From CAWAVN01 sp963844315 (GTDB lineage Bacteria; Planctomycetota; Planctomycetia; Planctomycetales; Planctomycetaceae), in NCBI GenBank assembly GCA_963844315.1, contig CAWJOC010000021.1:62001-126000 (forward strand): DNA of 64,000 nt. Reading direction: 5' to 3'. How positions within the stretch are numbered: position 1 is the stretch's first letter; each line of letters begins with the position of its first letter. The position numbers and the translations under genes are program-made. Below, one piece after another: positions 28,215 through 37,730 of this stretch. Under the pieces are notes generated by a model, which saw nothing but the letters and a program-made list of their open reading frames with translations, was not told the origin of the DNA and did no database searches.

Positions 28215-28281
28215 TCTGCAGTAGGCAGTAGGCGGAATGCAGTAGGCGGAAAGGAAAACCACAACCGACAACTGGGAAATT

Positions 28282-30071
28282 TCACGTTTCCAATTTCTGC
28301 CAGTCCCACTTCTGAAAATGCCTGCGGGCGGTTTCTTCGTAAACCGCACCGGCGAGCCAGCGTTCCGCCAAGTGCGTGGGGTCGGGGGGGAAGCGGACGC
28401 CTAACAAATCCGTCCGGCTTTCGATGGCGCATTGGGCGAGGCCCTTAATAGCGCGGCCGCCGCCGGTTGCAGGTTGGTGTCCATCGCCCGGGCTTCCGAA
28501 ACGGCGGCTCCAACTCGACCCGTTGGCAGCGCATGCCTGCCACCAAGGGCCACCGCTTGCAGACGCCGGCGGACGAAATCCAAACCATCGGAGACGTGCC
28601 CGCTCGTGGTTTTGGGGGCGATGACGTGCGGCATTCTTTCGGCGGAGGAAAAGAACCGGCGCTCCAACTTGTCGATCCCCAAATTCGCATGCCCTTGCCA
28701 TTTGTCGGGAAGCTCGCAAGTGAGGGAAGACTCTTCGGAAACTAGCGGAGCAATCGCCAAGGCCAACGCATCACCGGGGGCACTCGGCAACATTCTGGAG
28801 ATGAATCGGGCATGAAGTCCCGGCACGCGGGCCAACATTTCCAGGTTCTCGCGGAAGGGAACCTGCGGGTGATCGTTGGCGATCTTTAAGCGAATCACGC
28901 CTTGATCGTTTTGTAAACCGAGAAATACGTTCTCGCCATCGCTGCCTAAGATCATGCCTTCGAGAAACAAGAGATCCCATCCGCCGGGCTGTTCGGTGAG
29001 TGGCATTCCATCCGATTGAAATACGCGGCTGACCTGCTCCACCAACGGCATTGCAAAACGTTTGGCAACCGCGTCCGCGTTCCAACCGGCGGAATCGGTC
29101 GTCACCGCCCGGCAGTCCTTGCTGTTGCCTAGCCTGCCATCGGAAGACCGCGTGGCTTTTTGCACGAGGAGTCCTTGCCGGTTCAGTGTTTGATGCGGAA
29201 TCGAAAGTCCGCCCAAGTCCGCCCCGGTCTGATAAGCTTCCGCGATGCGCTCCGAACCGCCGGGCCTAACGTTACTGAATGAGAAGATCGAATCCTCATC
29301 CGCCAGAAGGTAAGTCGCCACGCCGCTGTAGCCGCTGCGAGTGAGAATCGGCTCGGTGAATAACCCGGTGAGCCTGAGCGATCCCGCCGGGGTGAACTTT
29401 CGCCGGGCGACGCCCATCCATTCTTGAGTGGGCTTTACATCGCCCCGCGAGAGCGTCCACGCGACCTTCAGGAGTTCCGTGATGTCGGCGAGCAGTTCTT
29501 CGCTTTGAAAGGCATCGTGCTCCTCGCGAAGCCGACGGATGTTCTGCATCACCCGCACTCCCGCCGCCCCCAAGCGATGCAGCCCCACCGACCGGCATTC
29601 GTGAATCGCCCGCAAGAGTTGTGATTGCAGCAGCGTCCCCGCCGCCCTGGCTCCGGTCGCCAGAATCGCCGCCGCCGCGTTCCACATCGACCGGGCCGCC
29701 GCTTTCTGGTCTTCGCTGAGTTCGGCGGGAAGTTTTTCCTCGTCGTCCTCTTCCGTTTCCTGGGCGATGGGCATTTCCACCGCGACGGCATCCGCCAGTT
29801 CCAACACGGACAGCACCGACAGCACATGAAAGCAGCGCGGACTCAAAAGACAACTGCACGCCACCTGCTCCGCTTGTGGCGATCACGTTTTGGGCGATTT
29901 CAGCGTCACCTTTTCATTGCCCGCCTCAATCGTCCAAATCGTACCCTCCAAAGACCAACCCCAATCGTTGGCCACGGCGGGTTCCTTATCGAGTTTCCGC
30001 CGCACCCGGTCAGGAGCATTCTCGGCAATGCTGGCCAAAACCTGCGGATGAATCTGCGGTCTGTTGCTCAT
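28282..30071 (-). CDS. SWIM zinc-finger protein (in-frame TGA, one frameshift)
   Basis: About 596 residues from ATG 30071. The N-terminal part (MSNRPQIHPQVL...) reads to TGA 29883-29885, after which the same frame continues SPQAEQVACSCLLSPRCFH, the CxC...CxH signature of a SWIM zinc finger; the stop therefore interrupts one gene. Near 28440-28450 a base change shifts the frame and the protein ends IKGLAQCAIESRTDLLG...WDWQKLET at 28282. SWIM fingers bind DNA or protein; the rest of the protein (about 450 residues) is not recognised. SWIM, VWA and DUF5682 genes are often neighbours in bacteria, which supports a joint function. Confidence 0.75.
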
Positions 30072-30090
30072 GACGATGTCACAATTCAAA

Positions 30091-30955
30091 AAGGCGAGCG
30101 GGGGGCGTCAGCCCCCTGGTTACGTCGATTGAAGGGTGACCATTCTGCTCATGTCCGGCATTCAAGAAAAAGAATCACCTGATCGCGTGATGCACCCTTC
30201 GAAGGTGAACGTCAGTCGAGTTCATTCCAGATCCAGCGTCGGCACAGCGGACGAAAGTCGTGTTTCCAATAAACCGCGAAGGGGTCTAGTCGATCCGAAC
30301 GCTTGGCGATGTTCAAGCCCAATTCCGTCACCATCGGACTGAGGAACCATCAAGACATCCTTAATCGAAATGGCTTCTTGCCAGGACCAGCCCACTCATC
30401 TTCGTTGAGTAGATACTGAGGAACAAAAGCGATTCGACTTCGCGGATCCGCAGAGCGAACGAGAAATGCTCATATCCGTTGTGAACCTTGCGGTAGAAGT
30501 TCTGCATTTCATCAGGTAACAAGTTGAACCGCTCTCGGGCTGTGGGGGTGAGTTGTAATCCGCAAGCACGACTAATAAAGGCTGAACTCGACTCATCATC
30601 CATCTCTAGCCAGTTCAAAGCTGGTCGTTGTTCGGGACTTCCAAAACCCGATCCCCAGACAATGTTTCAGGAAGTTCCAATTGATGGGACGAGGTCGAGG
30701 AAACCTCCCCGATCGGCACCAGTCCGGCTCCAGACCCTTCGCTGTCGCTCCAATGCCCTTTTCCATGAGGCGGGCACATCGCAGTCGCTTGAGTGTTGCC
30801 ACTGATGACTGATGCAACCGGCTTTAACGGTGTCGCAATTGCTGCAAAGTGCTTGTCGGTAGGGATTTTCATGATGTTTTTTCCTCAATACTTCGGTTGC
30901 TTTCCATAGTCATTTCATTCGTGAGGACCAGGGGGCTTACGCCCCCCGCTCGCCT
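30091..30955. repeat. Inverted-repeat-flanked segment between VWA and SWIM genes
   Basis: Arm 30091-30120 (AGGCGAGCGGGGGGCGTCAG...) and arm 30927-30955 are inverted copies of about 29 bases differing at one or two positions. The right arm abuts the VWA stop codon and the left arm lies 20 bases upstream of the SWIM start, so the 865-base segment fills the whole gap. Relatives of the arm lie at 49109-49201, 56848-56880 and 58793-58842. Confidence 0.8.
30361..30872 (-). CDS. Hypothetical protein inside the inverted-repeat segment (likely frameshifted)
   Basis: An ATG at 30872 with GAGGAAAA upstream opens a frame of 85 codons (MKIPTDKHFAAIATPLKPVA) to about 30615. A second frame continues 30618-30361 (NWLEMDDESSSAFISRACG...LLPDEMQNFYRKVHNGYEH). 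The second part vaguely recalls SUKH/SMI1 immunity proteins in its LPDEMQNFYRKVHNGYE stretch, but I cannot confirm it. Whether the two frames belong to one gene is uncertain. Confidence 0.35.
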
Positions 30956-32208
30956 TTAGCGGATTTGCTCTCCCACCCAGCGGGCGAGTTCTTGGGGGCT
31001 TAGGGCGGCGACGGGCATGCCGCAATTGACGACTTGACCGGCGATGCCTTTGTTGTAGCGGGGTTTGCCATCATCGCTAAGGGCGGCAAGTCCCAGCGCC
31101 TTGGCTCCGGAATCCACGAGTGCCCGCACCTCGGCCAACAGACCGCTGACGGGCCAGCCTTCTTCGAAGTCCGTGACTAAGAGGACAATGGACCGCTTGG
31201 GAACCCGCAGGCGTTCGCGGGCCGCTCGTAGGCCCTTGGCGATGTGTGTGCCGCCGCCGACTTCGACTTCCATCAGCATGGCCAAGGGGTCATCCACTCG
31301 GTCGGTGAAGTCCACCACCTGCGTGCTGAACGCCAGAAACTGCACGCTGATGGCGGGCAGGGCGGAAAAGATCCCGGCCATCATCGCGCTAAAAATCACC
31401 GAAGGCTCCATGGAGCCTGAGACATCCACCACAAAGATCACATGCCAATCCATGCTCCGCTTGGAGAGCGTCTTGAACAAAAACCGCTCCGGCACGAGTT
31501 GCATTTTGCCTTGGTCATCTTTTCTTGCGGTGTGCAAGTTCGCCCGCACAGTGCGTTTGAGATCCAGCCTGGGCGTTTTGCGGGATGTGGGGCGGGATGT
31601 GGTGAGACCCATGAGGGCGGGCCGAAGTTTTGAGGAGAGTTCCTTCACGAGTTGATCCACGATCCGCCGGACGTATCGCCGGAGCTTTTCCATTTGCGAT
31701 TCGGGCAGCGAGCCTTTCAGCGAGAGCACTTGCTCCAAAAGTTCCATCGAGGGCTTGACGGGTTCGGATTCCAAGATCGCGAACGCCCCCGCGCGGCCTT
31801 GGGCCACGGCTTCGCCCAAGACTTCTTCCCGGACCGCTTCGCCAAAGAGTTCACCCAAGTCCTCCGCCCATTCGCGTCGCCGGGGTAAGCATCCTCCTGT
31901 CCCGCGCCGCTCCTTGCTCTGCCGCGCGAGCCTTCGCCCTTGCCTTGGCCGTAAAGTTCATCGAGGGCCTTCGCGGCTTTGGCGGCCATCGGCGGAAGTT
32001 TTTCGGGCTGAGACGCCAGGATCAAACGCCAACGGTTCGGAAGCGACAACTGCTGACCGGCCCGCACGGCGGCGGGTTTCGCCTCGGCCTGTTTGGCAGG
32101 CTGGAGTTTATCCTCCCAAACCAGTTCGGGCATGAGCTGCATCACCGCATCCTTGCCCGCTTCATCGGCGGCAAACCGCGCGGCGGAGATCATCGGATCA
32201 ATCGCCAT
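30956..32208 (-). CDS. VWA domain (CoxE-like) protein (one frameshift)
   Basis: About 416 residues. Start ATG 32206-32208 overlaps the end of the upstream DUF5682 gene by 11 bases (ATGGCGATTGA), indicating translational coupling. The N-terminal part is soluble; a shift at about 31862-31905 leads into GELFGEAVREEVLGEAV. The C-terminal 200 residues are a von Willebrand A domain with intact MIDAS DVSGSMEPS, later T in VGGGTHIAKG and D in LVTDFEEG. CoxE-type VWA proteins usually work with MoxR AAA+ ATPases; none is adjacent here. Confidence 0.82.
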
Positions 32209-34492
32209 GCGAAAGCGAAGGAGCATCCTCCTCCGGCAAGCGTTCCAAGAGATCTTTCAAAATGCGATCCCGCGCAGCGGGGCTGAGAATCCCAAACCCG
32301 CTTCGTAAGGCAGGCAATCGCGAGAGAAATTCCTGATCGGTGCTGAAAGCCATGCGTTGTTCGGGTTCATCCAGGCACGACAAATCCGCACTGAGCCTTG
32401 GCAATGCCAAATACACCGCCCCTTGCACTCGCGATTGCAGATCCTTTCGCGACTCGCCATCGACCGCCGCATCAATCCAACTGCCGAACCGCTTGCCGAA
32501 CGCTTCCGCATCCAAAACTTCCAAGAGCATCAATGCCGATAAGCCCCGTGCCTTGCATCAAAGGCGACCCGGCTTCCAAAAGCTGCCTGAGCGACCAAAC
32601 CAACCGCCCCGCATCAATCGTCGGCTCATTGCCCGATTGCTGCTGATACCAGAGAACCAATCGCAGAACGGCGGCGACATCCTCATGGCTGTCTGACCCG
32701 CGGATTCCCTCTAACTGAGAAATGGCGGCTTCTAAAAGAGGGGTTGTATTCACGCGGAATGGAACGTGAAAGACATCCACAAAAGGTGGGTTACGCGTCG
32801 TACTCGTTCGAGAGGCAAACCCGGAATATGGTCCGACGAGTAATTCTCCACGAAGTTGATCGCGTCCATGAGTTCCGAAAGTTTGGCCGACAAGATGAAT
32901 GGCCCCATCAGCCAATTTAAACCGATGATTACCAAGTCTCCCAATCCGCATCGGGCCGCTTGCTCCAGCAACGGGAAGCTTGTTCCGCTGTCCAATCATC
33001 CTGAGGAAGATTGAGTCCTGCTCGAAGCAGTGCGGAAGCTGGCGACTTGAGAAAGCGTCGCTCCCCGCGACGCGGAGAGTTCCACCATCGCCGATGTTGC
33101 ATGGCCCCAGGTCACATCCCAGACTTCGCGTGAGAAATGTCGCGATGGCGCGATGTCCTGCCAGTATCAAGTCGTTTTCCATAGGGAATGCCCGCGGCGA
33201 TCATTCGTTCCAAGGTGACAACCCGCGCGCGATCCAACCGGCTGCGAAGCGGATCGAGCCGCGAGGCGTTTTCTCTTCGTCGTTCGTGGCGGCGTGTTGG
33301 GTCCCGGCAGATTCAACGCATCAAGCACCGATTCCACTTGCGGACCCAAGCCCGAACGCGGGATGGCGGCAGGCAGATGGCCTTGCTTGGAACCGACCAG
33401 GACGTGCTCCATCGCCTGGGCCACCGCCCGGCCAATGCCCATGACTTCGCCGCGCCGAGACACGTTTGAATGGCTTCGATGAGTTCCCCTCGGCCCGGCG
33501 CGGCGAAGTTTCTTAGGCTCGCCAAGTCGCGGGCCATGCGGAGGACTTCCTTCCCATCGGCGGCGTTCATGGGATGGCCGGCCCTCCGAAGCTCCCGGCA
33601 CACGGCGACGACCAAATCCGCCGTGGTCTGGTCGAAGTCCGAAAGCTCCTTCGCTTCAAACGCCCGCTGATGCCACAAGCGGATCGCGAATCCCCGCCGG
33701 GTAGCCCGACCGCTCATCGAGTTGGTCGAAGGAATATGGAATCAAGGCCGTGAGGATTTTCGCCGTCTCCGGCTTGCCCTCGAAGGGTTCGTCCTCTTCT
33801 TCCACTGGCGACCAAAGAACGGGTTCGGGAAGAAGCGCGGGAGCATGATAAGCTCCAATCACCACGGCACATCGGCCCGATTTCTCTTCGATGCACTTTC
33901 GCATGTGGGCCTCGCGGGCACGGTCGAACCGCGAGGCGATTTGATCGTTGCACCGGAGCGCATAACCGAAAAGCAACCCCGAACGGCGAAGGGATTCCGG
34001 TGATGCACTCGCGGCGGGGGTTTCGATCAGGCGTTCCCAGAGCGTGCCCACATCGCGGGTTTGGGTCTTGTGCAGGATGCGGTCCAAAAGTCCGTTGGGT
34101 TCCGATTCGCGGTGATGGCGATGATGCCTTGTGACATTCGCCTCGGCAATCGGCAAATCGCACGGCTCGATGGGAACGTTGTTCTTGAAGGCCCAACGAA
34201 TCGCGGCGAGTTCCGGCGAGAAATCCGCGAAGGGATAAAAACTCAAATCCGCCTGCGAATCGCTGCACCCGGCGAGCGCCACCGGAGCGGTCAAGTTCCT
34301 CATGCCCCAACCAAGGCAGCCAATCGGCGAACTCCGTGGGAAGTTCGATAAGAATCACGTCCGGCTCATACGCCTCCAAAATCTGAGGCATCGCGCGCGC
34401 AAAGCCGCCGAGTGATGCCGCACGCCGATCAGTAAAGGCGATTGGCAGGAAAGCAATTGATCGAGAGGTTTTTGATCCAAGGTGTGCAACAT
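32198..34492 (-). CDS. DUF5682 family protein (several frameshifts)
   Basis: About 765 residues pieced together from at least six frame segments. It begins MLHTLDQKPLDQLLS at ATG 34492, then LIGVRHHSAA...PDVILIELPTEFADW, which matches the DUF5682 opening (IGIRHH...PDVVLIEGP). DLSFYPFADFSPELAAIRWA and VPIEPCDLP are also family features. Breaks lie near 34420, 34295, 33680, 33450, 33290, about 33000 and 32540; segments with continuous sense include 34303-33690, 33670-33470, 32930-32790 and 32533-32198. So many breaks in one gene exceed the window's average, so true decay is possible. It is coupled to the VWA gene downstream. Function of DUF5682 is unknown. Confidence 0.7.
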
Positions 34493-34872
34493 GAAACCGC
34501 TACCATGCGAATGGAAGAAGGAGTCTCACCGATTATAAAAAGTCCGTAGCAGACACGCGAACAGAACAACCCCTCTTAATCCCAATCTCCTGCTTGGAAC
34601 GCACTCGCGTGCGGCTTCTCCAACTTCGCAACGTTGCCTGACGTTTTCACAGCCCGGAGGGAAATCGTTTGATGCCAGGCAGAGCTTGGCGTTCCGTGCG
34701 TTCCCAAGCAGGAGCTTGGGACCGCGGGGGATCTGACCCGCGAACAGAACACGCTGTTCTCGCAGAACCCTGTCTTGCAGAAATTGCAACGACGGGATAC
34801 AACACCCTCCCTTCGCCGAGCGTCCGGACTAGGGTGCGCTCGGATTTTGTCCTTAAACGAATCGGAACACGG
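34493..34872. other. Divergent intergenic region upstream of mreB
   Basis: No gene is supported. It separates the DUF5682 gene (-) from mreB (+). It contains a repeat-like stretch at about 34674-34728 (GCCAGGCAGAGCTTGGCG and CAAGCAGGAGCTTGGGACC, which can pair within themselves) and a GATCTGACCCGCG segment. Promoters for both directions are expected but no clear -35/-10 is visible. Confidence 0.5.
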
Positions 34873-35922
34873 ATGTTCCAGCGGCTCAGACAATGGATCT
34901 GCCCGGACCTGGCGATTGATTTGGGGACGGCGAACACGCTGGTCGCCAGTTCTGGCGAAGGCGTGACGCTGAACGAACCCTCGGTGGTCGCGCTTGCAAA
35001 AAGGCACAAGGCGGGTTCTGGGCAAAGGGACCGCCGTGGGCAAACTCGCCAAACAAATGCTGGGCCGGACGCCCGATTCGATCACGGCGGTCCGCCCGCT
35101 CAAAGATGGCGTGATCACCGACTTCGAATTGTGCGAAGCGATGCTCCGGTACTTCATCAAGAAGGCTCGCCGCAGAAGTCGGGGGATTGAGGCCGAGGGT
35201 CATCATCGCCGTTCCGGGCGGCATTACGCCGGTGGAAAAGCGGGCGGTGTTTAACAGTGCCGAGCGCGGGAGCCGGAAGGGTCTGGTTGATCCACGAATC
35301 CAAAGCCGCCAGCATCGGCGCGGGATTGCCCATCTCCGAGCCGATGGCGAGCATGGTCTGTGACATCGGCGGCGGCACGACGGAAGTGGCGATCTTCAGT
35401 TTGGCGGACATCGTGGTGAGCCGGTCGCTCCGCGTGGCGGGCGATGAGCTGGATGAAGCCATCGTCGAATACGTCAAGCAGCGGTTTTCGCTCCGCATCG
35501 GCGAGCAGACGGCGGAGCATCTCAAGATTGACATCGGCAGCGCTTATCCCTTGGAGCAGGAACTCACCGCCGAGGTCAGCGGGCTGGACACCATCAGCGG
35601 CATTCCGCGAAAGGCGGTCATCACCAGCGAGGAAATCCGCGAAGCCTTGCACGGCCCACTGGAAGCGATTTTGAATTGCGTCAAAAACACCATCGAAAAT
35701 TGCAAGCCGGAACTCGTCGCGGACCTGGCGGACAATGGGCTGGTCCTCACCGGCGGCGGGGCACTGCTGCGCAATCTGGATCTCTTGATGGAAGAGCAAC
35801 TCGGCATTCCCGTGCGCGTCGCGGATGATCCGCTGACCACCGTCGCCCGGGGCACCGCGATTTGCTTGGAGCACTTCTCCCAATGGCGCGACAGCCTGGA
35901 CGCGGGCGACAATGACATTTAA
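34873..35922 (+). CDS. mreB: Rod shape-determining actin homologue MreB (frameshifts)
   Basis: About 349 residues, the normal MreB length. MFQRLRQWICPDLAIDLGTANTLV gives the amphipathic membrane-binding N-terminus and phosphate-1 loop (DLGTANT). GKLAKQMLGRTPDSI, DIGGGTTEVAIFSL (phosphate 2) and LTGGGALLRNLD (adenosine loop) are all present. Shifts occur near 35005 (A-run), 35175 and 35255. MreB polymerises along the membrane and organises lateral cell-wall synthesis. It heads a mreB-mreC-mreD-PBP2 cluster. Confidence 0.93.
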
Positions 35923-36080
35923 GTTGTCTTAAACCACAAAGGACACGAAGGAATGGGAACACTAATCTTCGCTAATAAAAAAGAACCATTGAAATTCATT
36001 AGTGAAGATCAGCGAAGATTCGTGTTCCTCAGGATAGTGCACGAATTGCCATTCGTCGGTTTCCTCGTTTTTGATTTCCG

Positions 36081-37046
36081 ATGATGCCGTCTTCTTCTCA
36101 CTTCCGGTTGGCCGTGCTTTTGTGTGCGTTGGCTTTGGGGTTGGGGTTTGTCCCGCCGGGCCAGGTCGCGAAGGTGCGGACGCATCTGTTGGATGCGTTG
36201 AAGCCGGGGTTGGATGGACTTTACGCCGTCGATCGAGAATGCCAAATGCTGCGCGAGCGGTATGCGTTTTCGTGGCCTCGTTTTCAGTCCGATGAAAACT
36301 CCGAGGAAACCCAAAGGCTCCAAGCGGAACTGGAGCATTGGCAGCACCGCTATCGGCAGTTGGAAATCGAGAATGCCCAACTCCACCAAAAGATGCAGCA
36401 ACTCCGAGCGATGGGACCAAGCCCTTATCCCACTCGTGCGGGGAAGCCGTTGGTGGATGTGGAGCTATTGGAAGCCGCCGTCTTGGACCGCGAGAATGAA
36501 TCCCTCTGGCAAAACGACCGCCTGATCAATCGCGGCGCGGACAATGGCCTTTCGGAAGCCGATTTGGTGCTGGAAGGAAACGGTCCCGTGATCGATCAAG
36601 GCCAGGAGGAGAACCTCGCGGCGGGACATCCGGTGTATGCGGGGCGGAGCGTGGTCGGCAGGCTCAGCCACGTCGGCAAGTTCATCAGCACAATCCAAAA
36701 AGTGACGGATGAAAACTACCGGGGCTTCGCCCAATTGATCCGCCGGACCGAAAGCGGTTTTGTCTTCGGAGCCGAGGGGGTCTTGGAAGGCCAAGGCCAG
36801 GACTTGTGCCTCTTGAGATACGTTCCCGGCACGTTGCCTGTGGAAGTCGGCGATGAGGTTTACACCGGCGACCACGACGGCTCGCAGCCATATCCCATGT
36901 ACTATGGCCGCGTGGTCCGGGCGGAGTTAAACCCCGGCGAGCAGGAGTGGACCATCTGGGTCGAACCGGCCATCACGAAATTGAAAACCCCCACCGTCAC
37001 CGTGCTGCGGACGCAACTCGATGCCTCGCGCACATTGACGAACTAA
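36081..37046 (+). CDS. mreC: Rod shape-determining protein MreC
   Basis: A 321-residue protein with one N-terminal TM segment (LAVLLCALALGLGFVPPG), a long coiled coil (about 70-115, ETQRLQAELEHWQHRYRQLEIEN), and a periplasmic beta-rich core (GADNGLSEADLVL...VYAGRSVVGRLSHVG, MYYGRVVRAEL). It links MreB/MreD to the PBPs. The 158 bases upstream, after mreB, contain an inverted repeat (GAACACTAATCTTCGCT and AGCGAAGATTCGTGTTCC) that may be a processing or attenuation hairpin. Confidence 0.9.
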   Translation: MMPSSSHFRLAVLLCALALGLGFVPPGQVAKVRTHLLDALKPGLDGLYAVDRECQMLRERYAFSWPRFQSDENSEETQRLQAELEHWQHRYRQLEIENAQLHQKMQQLRAMGPSPYPTRAGKPLVDVELLEAAVLDRENESLWQNDRLINRGADNGLSEADLVLEGNGPVIDQGQEENLAAGHPVYAGRSVVGRLSHVGKFISTIQKVTDENYRGFAQLIRRTESGFVFGAEGVLEGQGQDLCLLRYVPGTLPVEVGDEVYTGDHDGSQPYPMYYGRVVRAELNPGEQEWTIWVEPAITKLKTPTVTVLRTQLDASRTLTN

Positions 37047-37066
37047 ACCCAGCGAAAGGCCGAGCC

Positions 37067-37579
37067 ATGCACCAATTGGGATTTGTGCTGTTCACGTATG
37101 GCGCGGCGGTGCTTTACGTGGGAATGGGTTCGCCCGCGTTTTCCGGCGTGGGTCTCGGGCCGCATTATTTGCTGCTCGTGGTTATCACGGCGGTGCTGTA
37201 TTTCCAAAATTGGACGGCCCTGCTATGGGCGGCCTTGGCGGGACTGCTCTGCGATGGGCTTTCGGCGGGACCGTTGGGCGTGGAAATGGCCGCGTTCACA
37301 ATGGCGGCGTTTTTCCTTCTGCATCAATTGCGAAGGCATTCCGCTCCGGGGATTTTGCGAATCACGCTGCTGTGTTTCGCGGTGACGTTGGCGACGCTCG
37401 CGCTGTCCACCACGCTGAGGCTCCTCATCACCAACCGCTCGTTCGATCACGCCAGATTGGTGCTGCTCATCACCTCCACCGCGATGGCGACGGCATTGGT
37501 TGTCGGCGGCTTTCTGGTCTTGCAGAGCCTTGGCCGAAGGTTCGTGCTCCGATCCCACCGCCGGGCGCCTTCGTATTGA
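37067..37579 (+). CDS. mreD: MreD-like membrane protein
   Basis: A 170-residue polytopic protein with about five TM helices (YLLLVVITAVLYF, ALLWAALAGLLCDGLS, MAAFFLLHQL, ITLLCFAVTLATLALS, LVLLITSTAMATALVVGGF). The GLLCDGLSAGPLG loop matches the MreD pattern of G-x-x-x-D followed by G-x-x-G-x-x. Sequence identity to MreD is low by nature, but its position between mreC and PBP2 and 20-base spacing from mreC make the call good. RBS GAAAGG precedes ATG 37067. Confidence 0.82.
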   Translation: MHQLGFVLFTYGAAVLYVGMGSPAFSGVGLGPHYLLLVVITAVLYFQNWTALLWAALAGLLCDGLSAGPLGVEMAAFTMAAFFLLHQLRRHSAPGILRITLLCFAVTLATLALSTTLRLLITNRSFDHARLVLLITSTAMATALVVGGFLVLQSLGRRFVLRSHRRAPSY

Positions 37580-37730
37580 GAGCGGCATTGCTGCATTTTC
37601 CCTGGGGGAGATGTGCCAAGGCGGCTCGGGGGACGAGCAGAGTGGACGTGATTTTCGAGTGCGAACCTCTCTCCCTGGCCGGCTCACCAAGGAGCGTGGA
37701 CAACAACTTTCGATTGAAATATGCCATGCC

